Below, piece after piece: positions 34,267 to 41,750 of a DNA stretch of 64,000 bases. A program made the position numbers and the translations under genes. The notes beneath the pieces are model-generated. The model searched no databases, had not been told where the DNA came from, and saw nothing but the letters and a program-made list of their open reading frames with translations. Source of the stretch: Nocardia brasiliensis ATCC 700358 (lineage in GTDB: Bacteria > Actinomycetota > Actinomycetes > Mycobacteriales > Mycobacteriaceae); the NCBI RefSeq assembly GCF_000250675.2, contig NC_018681.1, positions 7,936,001 through 8,000,000 on the forward strand, written 5' to 3'. The stretch's first letter is position 1; each line of letters opens with the position of its first letter.

Positions 34267-35361
34267 GTGGTGATTCCGTTGCCGCTCTCGGGTTTTCGTC
34301 GCGCCACGGTGGACATCGCGCTCGTGGTGCCGCTCAGCGGACCGGCAGGGATGTTCGGCCCCTCGTGTGAGGCCTGCGCCGCCCTCGCCGTCGCCGATAT
34401 CAACGCCATGGGCGGAATCCTCGATCGACCGGTGCGGCTGCATCCGGTGGACGCGGGCGCGCCGCTACCCGCGCTCGCCGCGACGATCGATCGCATGGTC
34501 GGCGCCGGACTGGTCGACGGCGTCGTCGGATGGCATCTGTCCAACGCGCGCAAGGTGATCACGCCCCAGACCGCGGGCCGGGTGCCCTATGTCTATACGA
34601 CGTTCTACGAGGGCGGCGAGGACTCCGACGGCGTCTACATGGTCGGCGAAACGCCGGAGCAGCAACTGTTTCCGGCGCTGCGCTGGCTGCGCGCCGAGCA
34701 CGGCATCCGCCGCTGGTGCGTGGTCGGCAACGACTACGTCTGGCCGCGCGAAACTGCCAGGGCCGCCAGAGAATTCGCCGCGAGCACCGATATCGGCGTC
34801 GTCGGCGAGACCTTCGTGCCGTTGGGCGGGCGGGACTTTCGCCAGGCGTTGGCCCTGGTCCGCAGCTCGCCCGCGCAGGGCGTGCTGCTGTTCATGGTCG
34901 GCGCGGACTGCGCGGCGTTCAATCGCGCCTTCGCCAAGGCCGGGCTCGACGACGGCCGGGTGCGACTGAGCATGATGATCGGCGAAGACGTGCTGTATGC
35001 CGGCGGCGCCGACAGTACCCGCGGATTGTTCACCGCCAGCGGCTATTTCGAGAGCGTGGTGTCCTCGGCCGGGATGGATTTCGGCGCCCGCTACCTGCAG
35101 GAGTTCGGGCCCGCCGCGCCCGCGCTGAACAACATCGGCGAATCCTGCTACGAGGGACTGCTGCTGTTCGCGTCGCTGGCCGAATCCGCGCGCAGTCTCG
35201 ATCTACGCGCCATCGAACGCCACGCGCCCCGGGTGAGTTACGGCGGCCCGCGCGGCGAGGTGCGGGTGCGCGGCGCGCACACCACACAGCCGGTCTATCT
35301 GGCCGACGCCGACGCGCTCGAATTCAGCGTGCGGGCCGAGCTGAGCCCGTCGAACTCGTAA
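34267..35361 (+). CDS. AmiC/UrtA-like amide-binding protein without signal peptide
   Basis: 364 residues with a type I periplasmic-binding fold. The block VDIALVVPLSGPAGMFGPSCEACAALAVADINAMGGI is the branched-amino-acid/amide binding family. YVYTTFYEGGE and VGNDYVWPRE are close to AmiC/NegR and FmdD/UrtA proteins. There is no signal peptide or lipobox, so it is cytoplasmic and resembles AmiC, the ligand sensor of the Pseudomonas amidase operon, more than a transport lipoprotein. GTG 34267 starts the family core directly. It precedes fmdB and fmdA. I infer an amide-sensing role; a transporter role is unlikely because no permease follows. Confidence 0.85.
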   Translation: MVIPLPLSGFRRATVDIALVVPLSGPAGMFGPSCEACAALAVADINAMGGILDRPVRLHPVDAGAPLPALAATIDRMVGAGLVDGVVGWHLSNARKVITPQTAGRVPYVYTTFYEGGEDSDGVYMVGETPEQQLFPALRWLRAEHGIRRWCVVGNDYVWPRETARAAREFAASTDIGVVGETFVPLGGRDFRQALALVRSSPAQGVLLFMVGADCAAFNRAFAKAGLDDGRVRLSMMIGEDVLYAGGADSTRGLFTASGYFESVVSSAGMDFGARYLQEFGPAAPALNNIGESCYEGLLLFASLAESARSLDLRAIERHAPRVSYGGPRGEVRVRGAHTTQPVYLADADALEFSVRAELSPSNS

Positions 35362-35428
35362 CACGAACTTCACCACCCGGTTTCGCTGCGGCGACCTCGC
35401 GGCCTTTGTATCGTCGTCATACGAAACA

Positions 35429-35444
35429 TATTCATATGAAAATA
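35429..35444. promoter_or_regulatory. Shared 16-bp AT-rich motif, copy 2
   Basis: TATTCATATGAAAATA contains a perfect TTCATATGAA palindrome and ends 11 bp before the fmdB start. The window is otherwise about 70% GC here, which makes it stand out. It suggests fmdBA can be transcribed separately from the AmiC-like gene. Confidence 0.5.
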
Positions 35445-35455
35445 AAGAGGTGCCC

Positions 35456-35734
35456 GTGCCCCTGTATCGGTTCCACTGCCGGGCGTGCGGCGGCTTCGAC
35501 CTCGCCTTCGCCATGGCCGACGTCCCCGCCGCCACGTCCTGTCCGGCCTGCGCCGCGGACAGCAGGCGACAGTTCGGTGGCGGGGCGCTGATCCGCCCCG
35601 GCGCGGCGGCGACGCGGCTGCTCGACGCCACCCGGCGCACCGCCGCCGAACCCGCCGTCGTCGCGGCGCCGCCCCCACGCCGGTCGGCACCCGTCAGCCG
35701 AAACCCCCTGCACCGCAAGCTTCCCCGCCCCTGA
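35456..35734 (+). CDS. fmdB: FmdB-family zinc ribbon protein of the formamidase operon
   Basis: 92 residues. The zinc ribbon is in MPLYRFHCRACGGFDLAF and SCPACAADS, two CxxC pairs. In Methylophilus the fmdB product regulates formamidase expression. GTG 35456 is chosen because AAGAGG lies 5 nt upstream and the family begins MPLYxF; GTG 35450 is less likely. The C-terminal 45 residues are Ala/Pro/Arg-rich and probably disordered. It precedes fmdA by 17 bp. Confidence 0.85.
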   Translation: MPLYRFHCRACGGFDLAFAMADVPAATSCPACAADSRRQFGGGALIRPGAAATRLLDATRRTAAEPAVVAAPPPRRSAPVSRNPLHRKLPRP

Positions 35735-35751
35735 CCTCGAAGGACGAGACC

Positions 35752-37005
35752 GTGCCCGAACTGCTGTTTCCGCTCGACTCCACCAAACGGTTCACCGATC
35801 AGAAGCTCGTCGGCCACAACCGGTGGCACCCCGACATCCCCGCCGCGGTGACCGTCAAACCGGGCGACGAGTTCCGGGTGCACGTGCGCGAATGGTTCGA
35901 CGGGGCCATCCACAACGACGATTCCGCCGAGGACATCCTGAACGCACCGCTCAGCACGGTGCACTGCCTGTCCGGGCCGTTCGCGATCGAAGGCGCCCAG
36001 CCCGGCGATCTGCTGATCGTGGACATCTTGGACATCGGCCCCATCCCCCAAGAGGATTCGGGCCTGCTGGCCGGGCAGGGATGGGGCTACACCGGCATCT
36101 TTCCCACCGACAACGGCGGCGGCTTCCTCACCGAGCACTTCCCCGACGCCTACAAGGCGATCTGGGATTTCAGCGGCCAGACCACCACGTCACGGCATAT
36201 CCCCGGGGTGAAGTTCACCGGTATGACCCATCCCGGCCTGATGGGCACCGCCCCGTCGGCCGCGCTGCTGGCGAAATGGAATGCCCGCGAGGGCGCGTTG
36301 ATCGCCACCGACCCGCAGCGGGTACCGCCGCTCGCGCTGCCGCCGGAACCGCGCGACGCCATCCTCGGCACCCTCACCGGCACCGAGTTCGATCGCGCCG
36401 CCGCCGAGGCCGCGCGCACCGCACCGCCGCGGGAGAACGGCGGCAACCAGGACATCAAGAACTTCACCCGGGGCAGCAGGGTGTTCTATCCGGTGTTCGT
36501 GGACGGCGCCCACCTCTCGGTCGGCGATCTGCACTTCTCCCAGGGCGACGGCGAGATCACCTTCTGCGGCGCCATCGAGATGGGCGGTTTCATCGATCTA
36601 CGAGTCGATCTCATCAAGAACGGCATGGAGCTCTACGGCGTGGCCGAGAACGCCATCTTCGTGCCGGGCAATTCGGGGCCCACCTACTCGGAGTACCTCG
36701 CCTTCTCCGGCACCTCGGTCACCCTCGGCGGGGAGCAGCGTTACCTGGACGCGCAGTTGTCCTTCGAACGGGCCTGCCTGCACGCCATCGACTACCTCAC
36801 GAAATTCGGCTACACGCCGGAACAGGCCTACCTGCTGCTCGGCGCGGCGCCCATCGAGGGTCGCTTCTCCGGCGTCGTCGACATCCCCAATTCGTGCGCC
36901 ACGGTGTACCTCCCGACCGCGATCTTCGACTTCCCGATCCTGCCCTCGACCTCAGGTCCGACCCGGATCGACCCGGGCGCCGGAGCGCCGCACGCAACCC
37001 GCTGA
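35752..37005 (+). CDS. fmdA: Formamidase (acetamidase/formamidase family)
   Basis: Hydrolyses formamide to formate and ammonia, allowing its use as nitrogen source. 417 residues, normal for FmdA. Family blocks: NRWHPDIPAAVTVKPGDEFRV, HCLSGPFAIEGAQPGDLLIVD, FTGMTHPGLMGTAPS, GGNQDIKNFTRGSRVFYPVFV, LHFSQGDGEITFCGAIEM and LLGAAPIEGRFSGVVDIPN. It is a metal-dependent enzyme distinct from the amidase-signature and nitrilase families. GTG 35752 has GAAGGA 7 nt upstream. It is the last gene of the cluster, followed by a 10-bp-stem hairpin. Confidence 0.93.
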   Translation: MPELLFPLDSTKRFTDQKLVGHNRWHPDIPAAVTVKPGDEFRVHVREWFDGAIHNDDSAEDILNAPLSTVHCLSGPFAIEGAQPGDLLIVDILDIGPIPQEDSGLLAGQGWGYTGIFPTDNGGGFLTEHFPDAYKAIWDFSGQTTTSRHIPGVKFTGMTHPGLMGTAPSAALLAKWNAREGALIATDPQRVPPLALPPEPRDAILGTLTGTEFDRAAAEAARTAPPRENGGNQDIKNFTRGSRVFYPVFVDGAHLSVGDLHFSQGDGEITFCGAIEMGGFIDLRVDLIKNGMELYGVAENAIFVPGNSGPTYSEYLAFSGTSVTLGGEQRYLDAQLSFERACLHAIDYLTKFGYTPEQAYLLLGAAPIEGRFSGVVDIPNSCATVYLPTAIFDFPILPSTSGPTRIDPGAGAPHATR

Positions 37006-37023
37006 GCTGGCCGGATACGCTGA

Positions 37024-37056
37024 GCCGGTTGCGTTTCAGATCGCCGCGCAACCGGC
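37024..37056 (+). terminator. Terminator after fmdA
   Basis: The stem GCCGGTTGCG with CGCAACCGGC, 10 bp perfect with a 13-nt loop, begins 18 bp after the fmdA stop. Confidence 0.7.
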
Positions 37057-37140
37057 TGTGCGGACCGACCGGATCGCTCGTTGCCGAAGCATTGCCGAAG
37101 CCCGCTCGCCGGCGCGGGCGATAGTGGTCATCCGTCAAGT

Positions 37141-37165
37141 TATCGATTACGGTCCTGCATCGATA
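37141..37165. promoter_or_regulatory. Palindrome upstream of the cqsA-like gene
   Basis: TATCGAT and ATCGATA form a perfect 7-bp inverted repeat with an 11-nt spacer, 63 bp before the ATG. A second small repeat, TAGC-TAAT-GCTA, lies at 37202-37213 just before the ribosome site. Both are operator candidates. Confidence 0.45.
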
Positions 37166-37227
37166 GCGCGGTGGTTCAATAAAACTGCGTGTGCTCTGAA
37201 GTAGCTAATGCTAGCGAAAGGAGTTCC

Positions 37228-38451
37228 ATGGATCTGACCATCGCCGAACGGATCCAACTGCGCGTCGACAGTTTTCATTCGGACAGAATCGCCGGTCGCT
37301 GGGGCGGGCGGCACATACTGCACAGCCGCACCCCCAGATATGGCGATATCGTGCTCCGCAGCAACGACTATCTGGCGCTCACCGGCGACCCCCGCATCGC
37401 GCACGCGATCCGTACCGCGCTGCGCTCCGCGCCCACCTCCGGCGCCACCCCGAGCGTCTTCCTGCACGGCGCGCACCCGCAGGTGGTGCTCGAACGAGCG
37501 CTCGCCGAACATCTCCGCGCACCCGCGGGCGTGCTCTGCCAATCCGGCTGGGACGCGAGCGTCGGCCTGCTGCAAGCGATCTCGGACGACCGAACACCGG
37601 TCTACATCGATCAGTTCGCGAATATGTCGCTGTGGCACGGCGCGCGGGTCACCGGGTCGCCGACCTATTCCTTCCGGCACAACTTCCCCGGGCACCTCCG
37701 CGAGCTGATCCGCGCGCACGGGCCGGGGATCATCGCGGTCGACGCCATCTACGGCAGCAACGGCAGCCGCTGCCCGCTGACCCAGTTCTGCGAGATCGCC
37801 GACGAGACCGACAGCGTGCTGATCGTCGACGAGTCACACGCGGCGGGCACCGACGGGCCCGCGGGCGCGGGCATGGTCGCCGCGCTCGGCCTCACCGACC
37901 GGGTGCCCTACCGAATCATCAGCCTGGCCAAGGCTTTTGCCGGGCGCGCCGGTTTCGTCACCGCGAACAACCCCGACTTCGTCGACTACTTCAAGATGGA
38001 GTCGCATCCCTCGATGTTCTCCTCGACCCTGCTACCGCACGAAATCGCCGGGCTGGCAGCGACACTCGAGGTGATCCGGCTGGACAACTGGCGACGGCAG
38101 CGACTACGCGAACTCGCCACCACGATCCGGCGGGCACTGACCGCGCTCGAATTCGACCTGGAGGGTTCGGCGAGCCATATCGTCGCCCTGCAGGCCGGAC
38201 CCGATCTGCGCGGTGCCGCGATCCGCGACTTCCTGGAGTCCCGAGGCATTTTCGCCGCGCTGCTGTGCCCGCCGGCCACCTCCCGCGATCGCACGCTGGT
38301 GCGGCTCTGCCTGCACGCGGGGCTCACCGACGCGCAGGTCGATCGAATCATGGCGGCCTGCACCGATGTTCGCACCCACTTCGGCGCGACCCCGCCCATG
38401 GACTCCCGGCCGATCCCGGCCGCGACGGTGGGATCGACCGGTCGTCCATGA
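37228..38451 (+). CDS. cqsA: CqsA-type alpha-aminoketone autoinducer synthase (PLP-dependent acyltransferase)
   Basis: 407 residues, alpha-oxoamine synthase fold. CqsA condenses an acyl-CoA with an amino donor to give the precursor of CAI-1-type signals. The match to Vibrio CqsA is specific: SGWDASVGLLQ (106-116), VYIDQFANMSLWHGAR (125-140), HGPGIIAVDAIYGS, VDESHAAGTDGPAGAGM (200-216), PLP lysine K235 in SLAKAFAGRAG and FSSTLLPHEIAGLAATLE. ATG 37228 has AAAGGAG 5 nt upstream. No CqsS-like sensor kinase is nearby. It is preceded by its own palindromes and converges on a tuf paralogue 19 bp away. The product could be a signal or a precursor of another metabolite. Confidence 0.82.
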   Translation: MDLTIAERIQLRVDSFHSDRIAGRWGGRHILHSRTPRYGDIVLRSNDYLALTGDPRIAHAIRTALRSAPTSGATPSVFLHGAHPQVVLERALAEHLRAPAGVLCQSGWDASVGLLQAISDDRTPVYIDQFANMSLWHGARVTGSPTYSFRHNFPGHLRELIRAHGPGIIAVDAIYGSNGSRCPLTQFCEIADETDSVLIVDESHAAGTDGPAGAGMVAALGLTDRVPYRIISLAKAFAGRAGFVTANNPDFVDYFKMESHPSMFSSTLLPHEIAGLAATLEVIRLDNWRRQRLRELATTIRRALTALEFDLEGSASHIVALQAGPDLRGAAIRDFLESRGIFAALLCPPATSRDRTLVRLCLHAGLTDAQVDRIMAACTDVRTHFGATPPMDSRPIPAATVGSTGRP

Positions 38452-38470
38452 CACCCTCGGGGCGTAGCCG

Positions 38471-39649
38471 CTAACCGACGGTCAGGACGGTGCCCGCGCC
38501 GACGGTGCGACCGCCCTCGCGGATCGCGAAGCCGAGGCCCGGCTCGAGCGGAACCGGACGACCCAGGCGGACGGTCAGTTCGACCGTCTCCCCCGGCATC
38601 GCCAGCCGCACATCGCCGGGCAGCGACACGTCGCCGACCACGTCGCCGGTGCGGATGTAGAACTGCGGGCGGTAGCCGGTGCCGATCGGCGTGCGCCGGC
38701 CGCCTTCCGCCGCGCCGAGCAGGTAGACGCGGGCGGTGAAACCGGTGTGCCCGGTCACGCTGCCCGGCTCGGCGATGACGTGACCGCGCCGGACCTGGTC
38801 GCGCTGGACCCCGCGCAGCAGCAAGGCGACGTTGTCCCCCGCCTCCGCGTAATCCATGGTGCGACCGAAGGTTTCGACTCCGGTGACGACCGAGCTGAGT
38901 TCGTCGCCGAACCCCGCCACCGCCACCCGGTCGCCCAGGCGTACCCGGCCACGCTCCACCGCACCGGTGACGACCGTCCCCCGACCGGTGATGGTCAGGA
39001 CGTTCTCCACCGGCAGCAGGAAGGGTGCGTCGGTGTAGCGGAACGGTATCGGCACATACGTGTCGATCGCGTCCAGCAGTTCGACCAGCGCCGCGGTCCA
39101 CCGCTCGTCGCCGTTCAGCGCCCGCAGCCCCGACACCCGCACGACCGGCACCTCGGCGCCCGGATAGCCCTGGGCCGTGAGCAATTCACGGACCTCCAAC
39201 TCGATCAGGTCGAGCAGTTCGGGGTCACCCGCGTCGGCCTTGTTCAGCGCGACGACCACGTGCTCGACGCCGACCTGCCGGGCCAGCAGCACGTGCTCGG
39301 CGGTCTGCGGCATCACGCCGTCCAGCGCGGAGACCACCAGGATCGCACCATCCAGCTGGGACGCGCCCGTGATCATGTTCTTCACGAAGTCGGCATGTCC
39401 CGGCATGTCGATATGCGCGTAATGCCTTGTCGCCGTCTCGTATTCGACGTGCGCGATATTGATGGTGATGCCGCGCTGCGCCTCCTCGGGCGCCCGGTCG
39501 ATCCGGTCGAACGGCACGAAGCTGCCGCCGCCGCGCTCGGCGAGCACCTTGGTGATCGCCGCGGTGAGGGTGGTCTTGCCGTGGTCGACATGGCCCATGG
39601 TGCCGATGTTGAGATGCGGCTTGGTGCGGACATAAGCCTTCTTGGACAT
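38471..39649 (-). CDS. tuf: Divergent elongation factor Tu paralogue
   Basis: 392 residues with all EF-Tu domains: G1 GHVDHGKT (19-26), switch Thr in RGITIN, G3 DMPGH (81-85), G4 NKAD (136-139), and domains 2 and 3 ending FAIREGGRTVGAGTVLTVG. It delivers aminoacyl-tRNA to the ribosome. It stands alone, without rpsL, rpsG or fusA, so it is probably a second copy rather than the housekeeping gene. Unusual changes: DMPGHADFVKN where actinobacterial EF-Tu as I recall it has DAPGHADYIKN, and VSGLRAL at G5 where SAL is usual. Residues matching kirromycin-contact Q124, A375 and E378 look unchanged. ATG 39649 has AGGAAAG 5 nt upstream. The leader is highly structured. Confidence 0.88.
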   Translation of the reverse strand: MSKKAYVRTKPHLNIGTMGHVDHGKTTLTAAITKVLAERGGGSFVPFDRIDRAPEEAQRGITINIAHVEYETATRHYAHIDMPGHADFVKNMITGASQLDGAILVVSALDGVMPQTAEHVLLARQVGVEHVVVALNKADAGDPELLDLIELEVRELLTAQGYPGAEVPVVRVSGLRALNGDERWTAALVELLDAIDTYVPIPFRYTDAPFLLPVENVLTITGRGTVVTGAVERGRVRLGDRVAVAGFGDELSSVVTGVETFGRTMDYAEAGDNVALLLRGVQRDQVRRGHVIAEPGSVTGHTGFTARVYLLGAAEGGRRTPIGTGYRPQFYIRTGDVVGDVSLPGDVRLAMPGETVELTVRLGRPVPLEPGLGFAIREGGRTVGAGTVLTVG

Positions 39650-39670
39650 GTTCTTTCCTGGTTTCCCTGG

Positions 39671-39765
39671 CGGGCACGAACGAATGTGCCCGACGGTGCC
39701 GAGCGGGACCTCTGCGGCGGGGCGACCTTCCCCGTCCGAGGTCCCGGGACATCCCGGGGAAGGTC
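39671..39765 (-). promoter_or_regulatory. Structured leader of the tuf paralogue, attenuator-like
   Basis: Three inverted repeats lie in 95 bp. CGGGCAC/GTGCCCG (39671-39677 with 39686-39692) forms a hairpin 21 bp before the tuf start. GACCTTCCCCG (39724-39734) pairs with CGGGGAAGGTC (39755-39765). GAGGTCCCG (39738-39746), inside that loop, can instead pair with CGGGACCTC (39704-39712). The two longer pairings are mutually exclusive or form a pseudoknot. Confidence 0.5.
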
Positions 39766-39871
39766 AGCTTCGCGCGCCGTCGAGCTGCGCGGCCACCAGT
39801 GCCGACGCCGCCAGGACAGCAGCCATCGCGCCCGCGACTGCGGACGATGCGGCGATGGCGTAGCTGAACAT
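39764..39871 (-). CDS. Possible 35-residue leader ORF upstream of tuf
   Basis: ATG 39871 opens a 35-codon frame (starts MFSYAIAASSAVAGAMAAV) encoding an Ala-rich hydrophobic segment, with stop TGA at 39764-39766. No ribosome site is visible, so it would need leaderless translation. The stop codon overlaps the first arm of the tuf leader stem, the layout expected of a translated attenuator. It could equally be a chance frame. Confidence 0.25.
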   Translation of the reverse strand: MFSYAIAASSAVAGAMAAVLAASALVAAQLDGARS

Positions 39872-39904
39872 GCCGAAAACGATAAGGCCGGAGGTTCTCG
39901 ACCG

Positions 39905-39921
39905 CGACCGAATTTCGGTCG
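39905..39921. promoter_or_regulatory. 17-bp palindrome upstream of the tuf leader
   Basis: CGACCGAA-T-TTCGGTCG is perfect around a central T. It lies between the tuf leader and the terminator of the secreted-peptide gene and is a possible operator. Confidence 0.45.
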
Positions 39922-39941
39922 GTGCGTGCCGAGAAAAGAAT

Positions 39942-39969
39942 CCGGCCCCCGAGAACTCTCGGGGGCCGG
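39942..39969 (-). terminator. Terminator of the secreted peptide gene
   Basis: A 12-bp perfect stem, CCGGCCCCCGAG with CTCGGGGGCCGG, and loop AACT. On the - strand it is followed by ATTCTTTTCTC, a U-rich tail. Confidence 0.85.
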
Positions 39970-39987
39970 ATCGGTTCAGCCGTCTGA

Positions 39988-40245
39988 CTACGGCTTCGGG
40001 CAGCCTGCGCCGCCGGGGCAGTACGGGCCGCCCGCGCTGCCGGTGGCCAGCAGCTTGGCGAGGCCCTCGACCAGCGCCGCGGAACCGGTCCCCGAACCGG
40101 AGGAGGCGGGCGGCGTGGTGGTGCCGGCGCCCTGGATATCGGCGACCTCAGCCGAGGCCAGACCCGAGCCGGCCAGCACGATGGAGGCCGCGGTGACACA
40201 CAGGAGCCCGAACGTACGGATCTTCTTCAAGAACTTCCCCTTCAT
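39988..40245 (-). CDS. Small secreted peptide with C-terminal cysteine loop
   Basis: 85 residues, unknown function. The signal peptide KGKFLKKIRTFGLLCVTAASIVLAG has a likely cut after ASA (about residue 33). The mature region of about 50 residues is Gly/Ser/Thr-rich, with a helical patch AALVEGLAKLLATG and the C-terminal loop GGPYCPGGAGCPKP, whose two cysteines could close a small ring. ATG 40245 is chosen because the signal peptide begins there; the frame extends upstream without coding character. No strong ribosome site is seen. A clear terminator follows. Confidence 0.72.
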   Translation of the reverse strand: MKGKFLKKIRTFGLLCVTAASIVLAGSGLASAEVADIQGAGTTTPPASSGSGTGSAALVEGLAKLLATGSAGGPYCPGGAGCPKP

Positions 40246-40671
40246 AGGTGATCGACACGTCCTTCGCTGTCGACCCGCTAGAAATATCACGCGTGCGGGG
40301 CGGAAATATGTCCTAGCTGGACAGTTGCCCAGGTTGCTGTTAACTGAAGGGTTGCAATGCAATCAGATGCTTACTCGGGAAAGTCGACTCAAGCGGCGGG
40401 CTGCGGCACGCCGGCCGCCCGTACGTTCACCGAGCGTTGGCCTGCGGGTCATTCGATATCTACGGCCGCAAATTTTCCGCTAACTCGAGACATGGGTCAC
40501 AAGGCCCGCGCGTAACGAGACGCTCGATGAGTCCGAGGCATTGCGGGCAGTTGTCCGCACCCGAATACCGTGGGCGCAGCGGACTTAAACCTCAGTCGGG
40601 ATGAAAGGCTCGCTGTGCGAGCATCGTCAACTATTTCCGGCATACGCGTCGATAAGCCACTGACCTCGTGC
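40246..40671. other. 426-bp intergenic region
   Basis: No gene supported. It is less GC-rich near 40280-40500 and includes TTGCAATGCAA (40352-40362), a small palindrome. It must hold the promoter of the secreted peptide gene (leftward from about 40300) and the 3' region of the HMG-CoA-lyase-type gene. Confidence 0.5.
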
Positions 40672-41595
40672 CTACCCGGAGTGCGGGATCACCCAGGCGA
40701 AAGCCTCGGCTTTGGAACGCGCGCCTTCGGCGGTGCGGGATCGATTCGGCTCGCCGAGTTCGCTCAACAATCCCCCGGCCAATTCCACCAAGCCCGCGAG
40801 CGTCGGCGGAGTGAACCATTCGGGACGGGTGGCGAAGAGAATATCCTCGGTGGAGGTATTGCCGCTCGCGCCCGGAGCAAATGGGCAGCCACCCAGGCCG
40901 CCGAGCGAACCGTCGACCATAGTCGCGCCCGCGCGCACCGCGGCCAACGTATTCGCGACACCCATCCCCCAGGTGTCGTGACCGTGGAAGACGATGCGGC
41001 GCTGCGGGGTTCGCGTGCGCACCGCGGAAATCAACGCGTCCACCTCCGCCGGACCGGCCTGCCCGAGCGTATCGGCGATCACGATATCCGCGGCGCCGGC
41101 CGTGCGCGGATCGGCGGCGATGGCGAGCACCCGCGCGGGATCGACCGGGCCGTCGAACGGGCAGGTGAAGCTGGTCGCCAGGCAGAGCTGGATCGAGCCG
41201 CCGACCGATTCGGCGAGGCGCACCGCGTCCGGCATGGCCGCGACACTGTCCTCGGTGGTGCGGCCGATATTGGCTTTGTTGTGCGCGTCCGAGACCGAGA
41301 AGCAGTACTGGAAGTTGCGCACCCCCGCCGCGGCCGCCTTCGCCACGTGCCGCGGCGTCGCCACCCACACCCAACAGCGTTGCAGCTCTTCAGGAGTCAG
41401 CGCGGCCACCAACTCCATGGTGTTCGCCATGGGCGGCACCAGATCGGGGCGCGCCATGGAGCCGATCTCCAGTTCCGGCACGCCGAGCGCGAGCAGCCGC
41501 CGGACCACCTCCACCTTGCGCTGCACCGGCAGCACCTTGCCGGTGAGCTGCAGGCCGTCGCGCAACGTGACGTCCCGCAGCACCGCGGCGGTCAT
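40672..41595 (-). CDS. HMG-CoA lyase family enzyme
   Basis: 307 residues, DRE-TIM aldolase barrel. LRDVTLRDGLQ carries the metal aspartate, EIGSMARPDLVPPMANT is the substrate loop, HGHDTWGMG holds the metal histidines, and GGCPFAPGASGNTSTED contains the catalytic cysteine. It cleaves a 3-hydroxy-3-methylglutaryl-CoA-type thioester to acetyl-CoA plus a keto acid; the acceptor here could also be citramalyl- or another C5/C6 dicarboxyl-CoA. ATG 41595 overlaps the stop of a 52-residue ORF (ATGA). The upstream CoA-transferase probably makes its substrate. Confidence 0.88.
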   Translation of the reverse strand: MTAAVLRDVTLRDGLQLTGKVLPVQRKVEVVRRLLALGVPELEIGSMARPDLVPPMANTMELVAALTPEELQRCWVWVATPRHVAKAAAAGVRNFQYCFSVSDAHNKANIGRTTEDSVAAMPDAVRLAESVGGSIQLCLATSFTCPFDGPVDPARVLAIAADPRTAGAADIVIADTLGQAGPAEVDALISAVRTRTPQRRIVFHGHDTWGMGVANTLAAVRAGATMVDGSLGGLGGCPFAPGASGNTSTEDILFATRPEWFTPPTLAGLVELAGGLLSELGEPNRSRTAEGARSKAEAFAWVIPHSG

Positions 41596-41750
41596 CGCTC
41601 GTCTCGTTCCTGCCGCGGCGCGCACATCACGCCGCCCCAAGGCTTTTCGTGCCCGCCCGCCGGATTCGGATGCACCGTCGGCCGGGTGAAACCCGGCGAA
41701 CGCAGATCACCGGGACCGCGCCCCGGCGGACGCCTGCGACCCTTCCTCAT
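41592..41750 (-). CDS. 52-residue ORF coupled between CoA-transferase and lyase
   Basis: Starts at ATG 41750, overlapping the CoA-transferase stop (ATGA), and ends at TGA 41592, overlapping the lyase ATG (ATGA). Both junctions are exact 4-bp overlaps, so the ORF fills the whole gap in frame. The product is basic at the start (MRKGRRRPPGRGPGDLRS), then Pro/Gly-rich with a HEKPWGG segment and one cysteine, and ends QERDER. It looks disordered and is not recognised. It may be a small partner protein, or mainly a translational bridge between the two enzymes. Confidence 0.65.
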   Translation of the reverse strand: MRKGRRRPPGRGPGDLRSPGFTRPTVHPNPAGGHEKPWGGVMCAPRQERDER

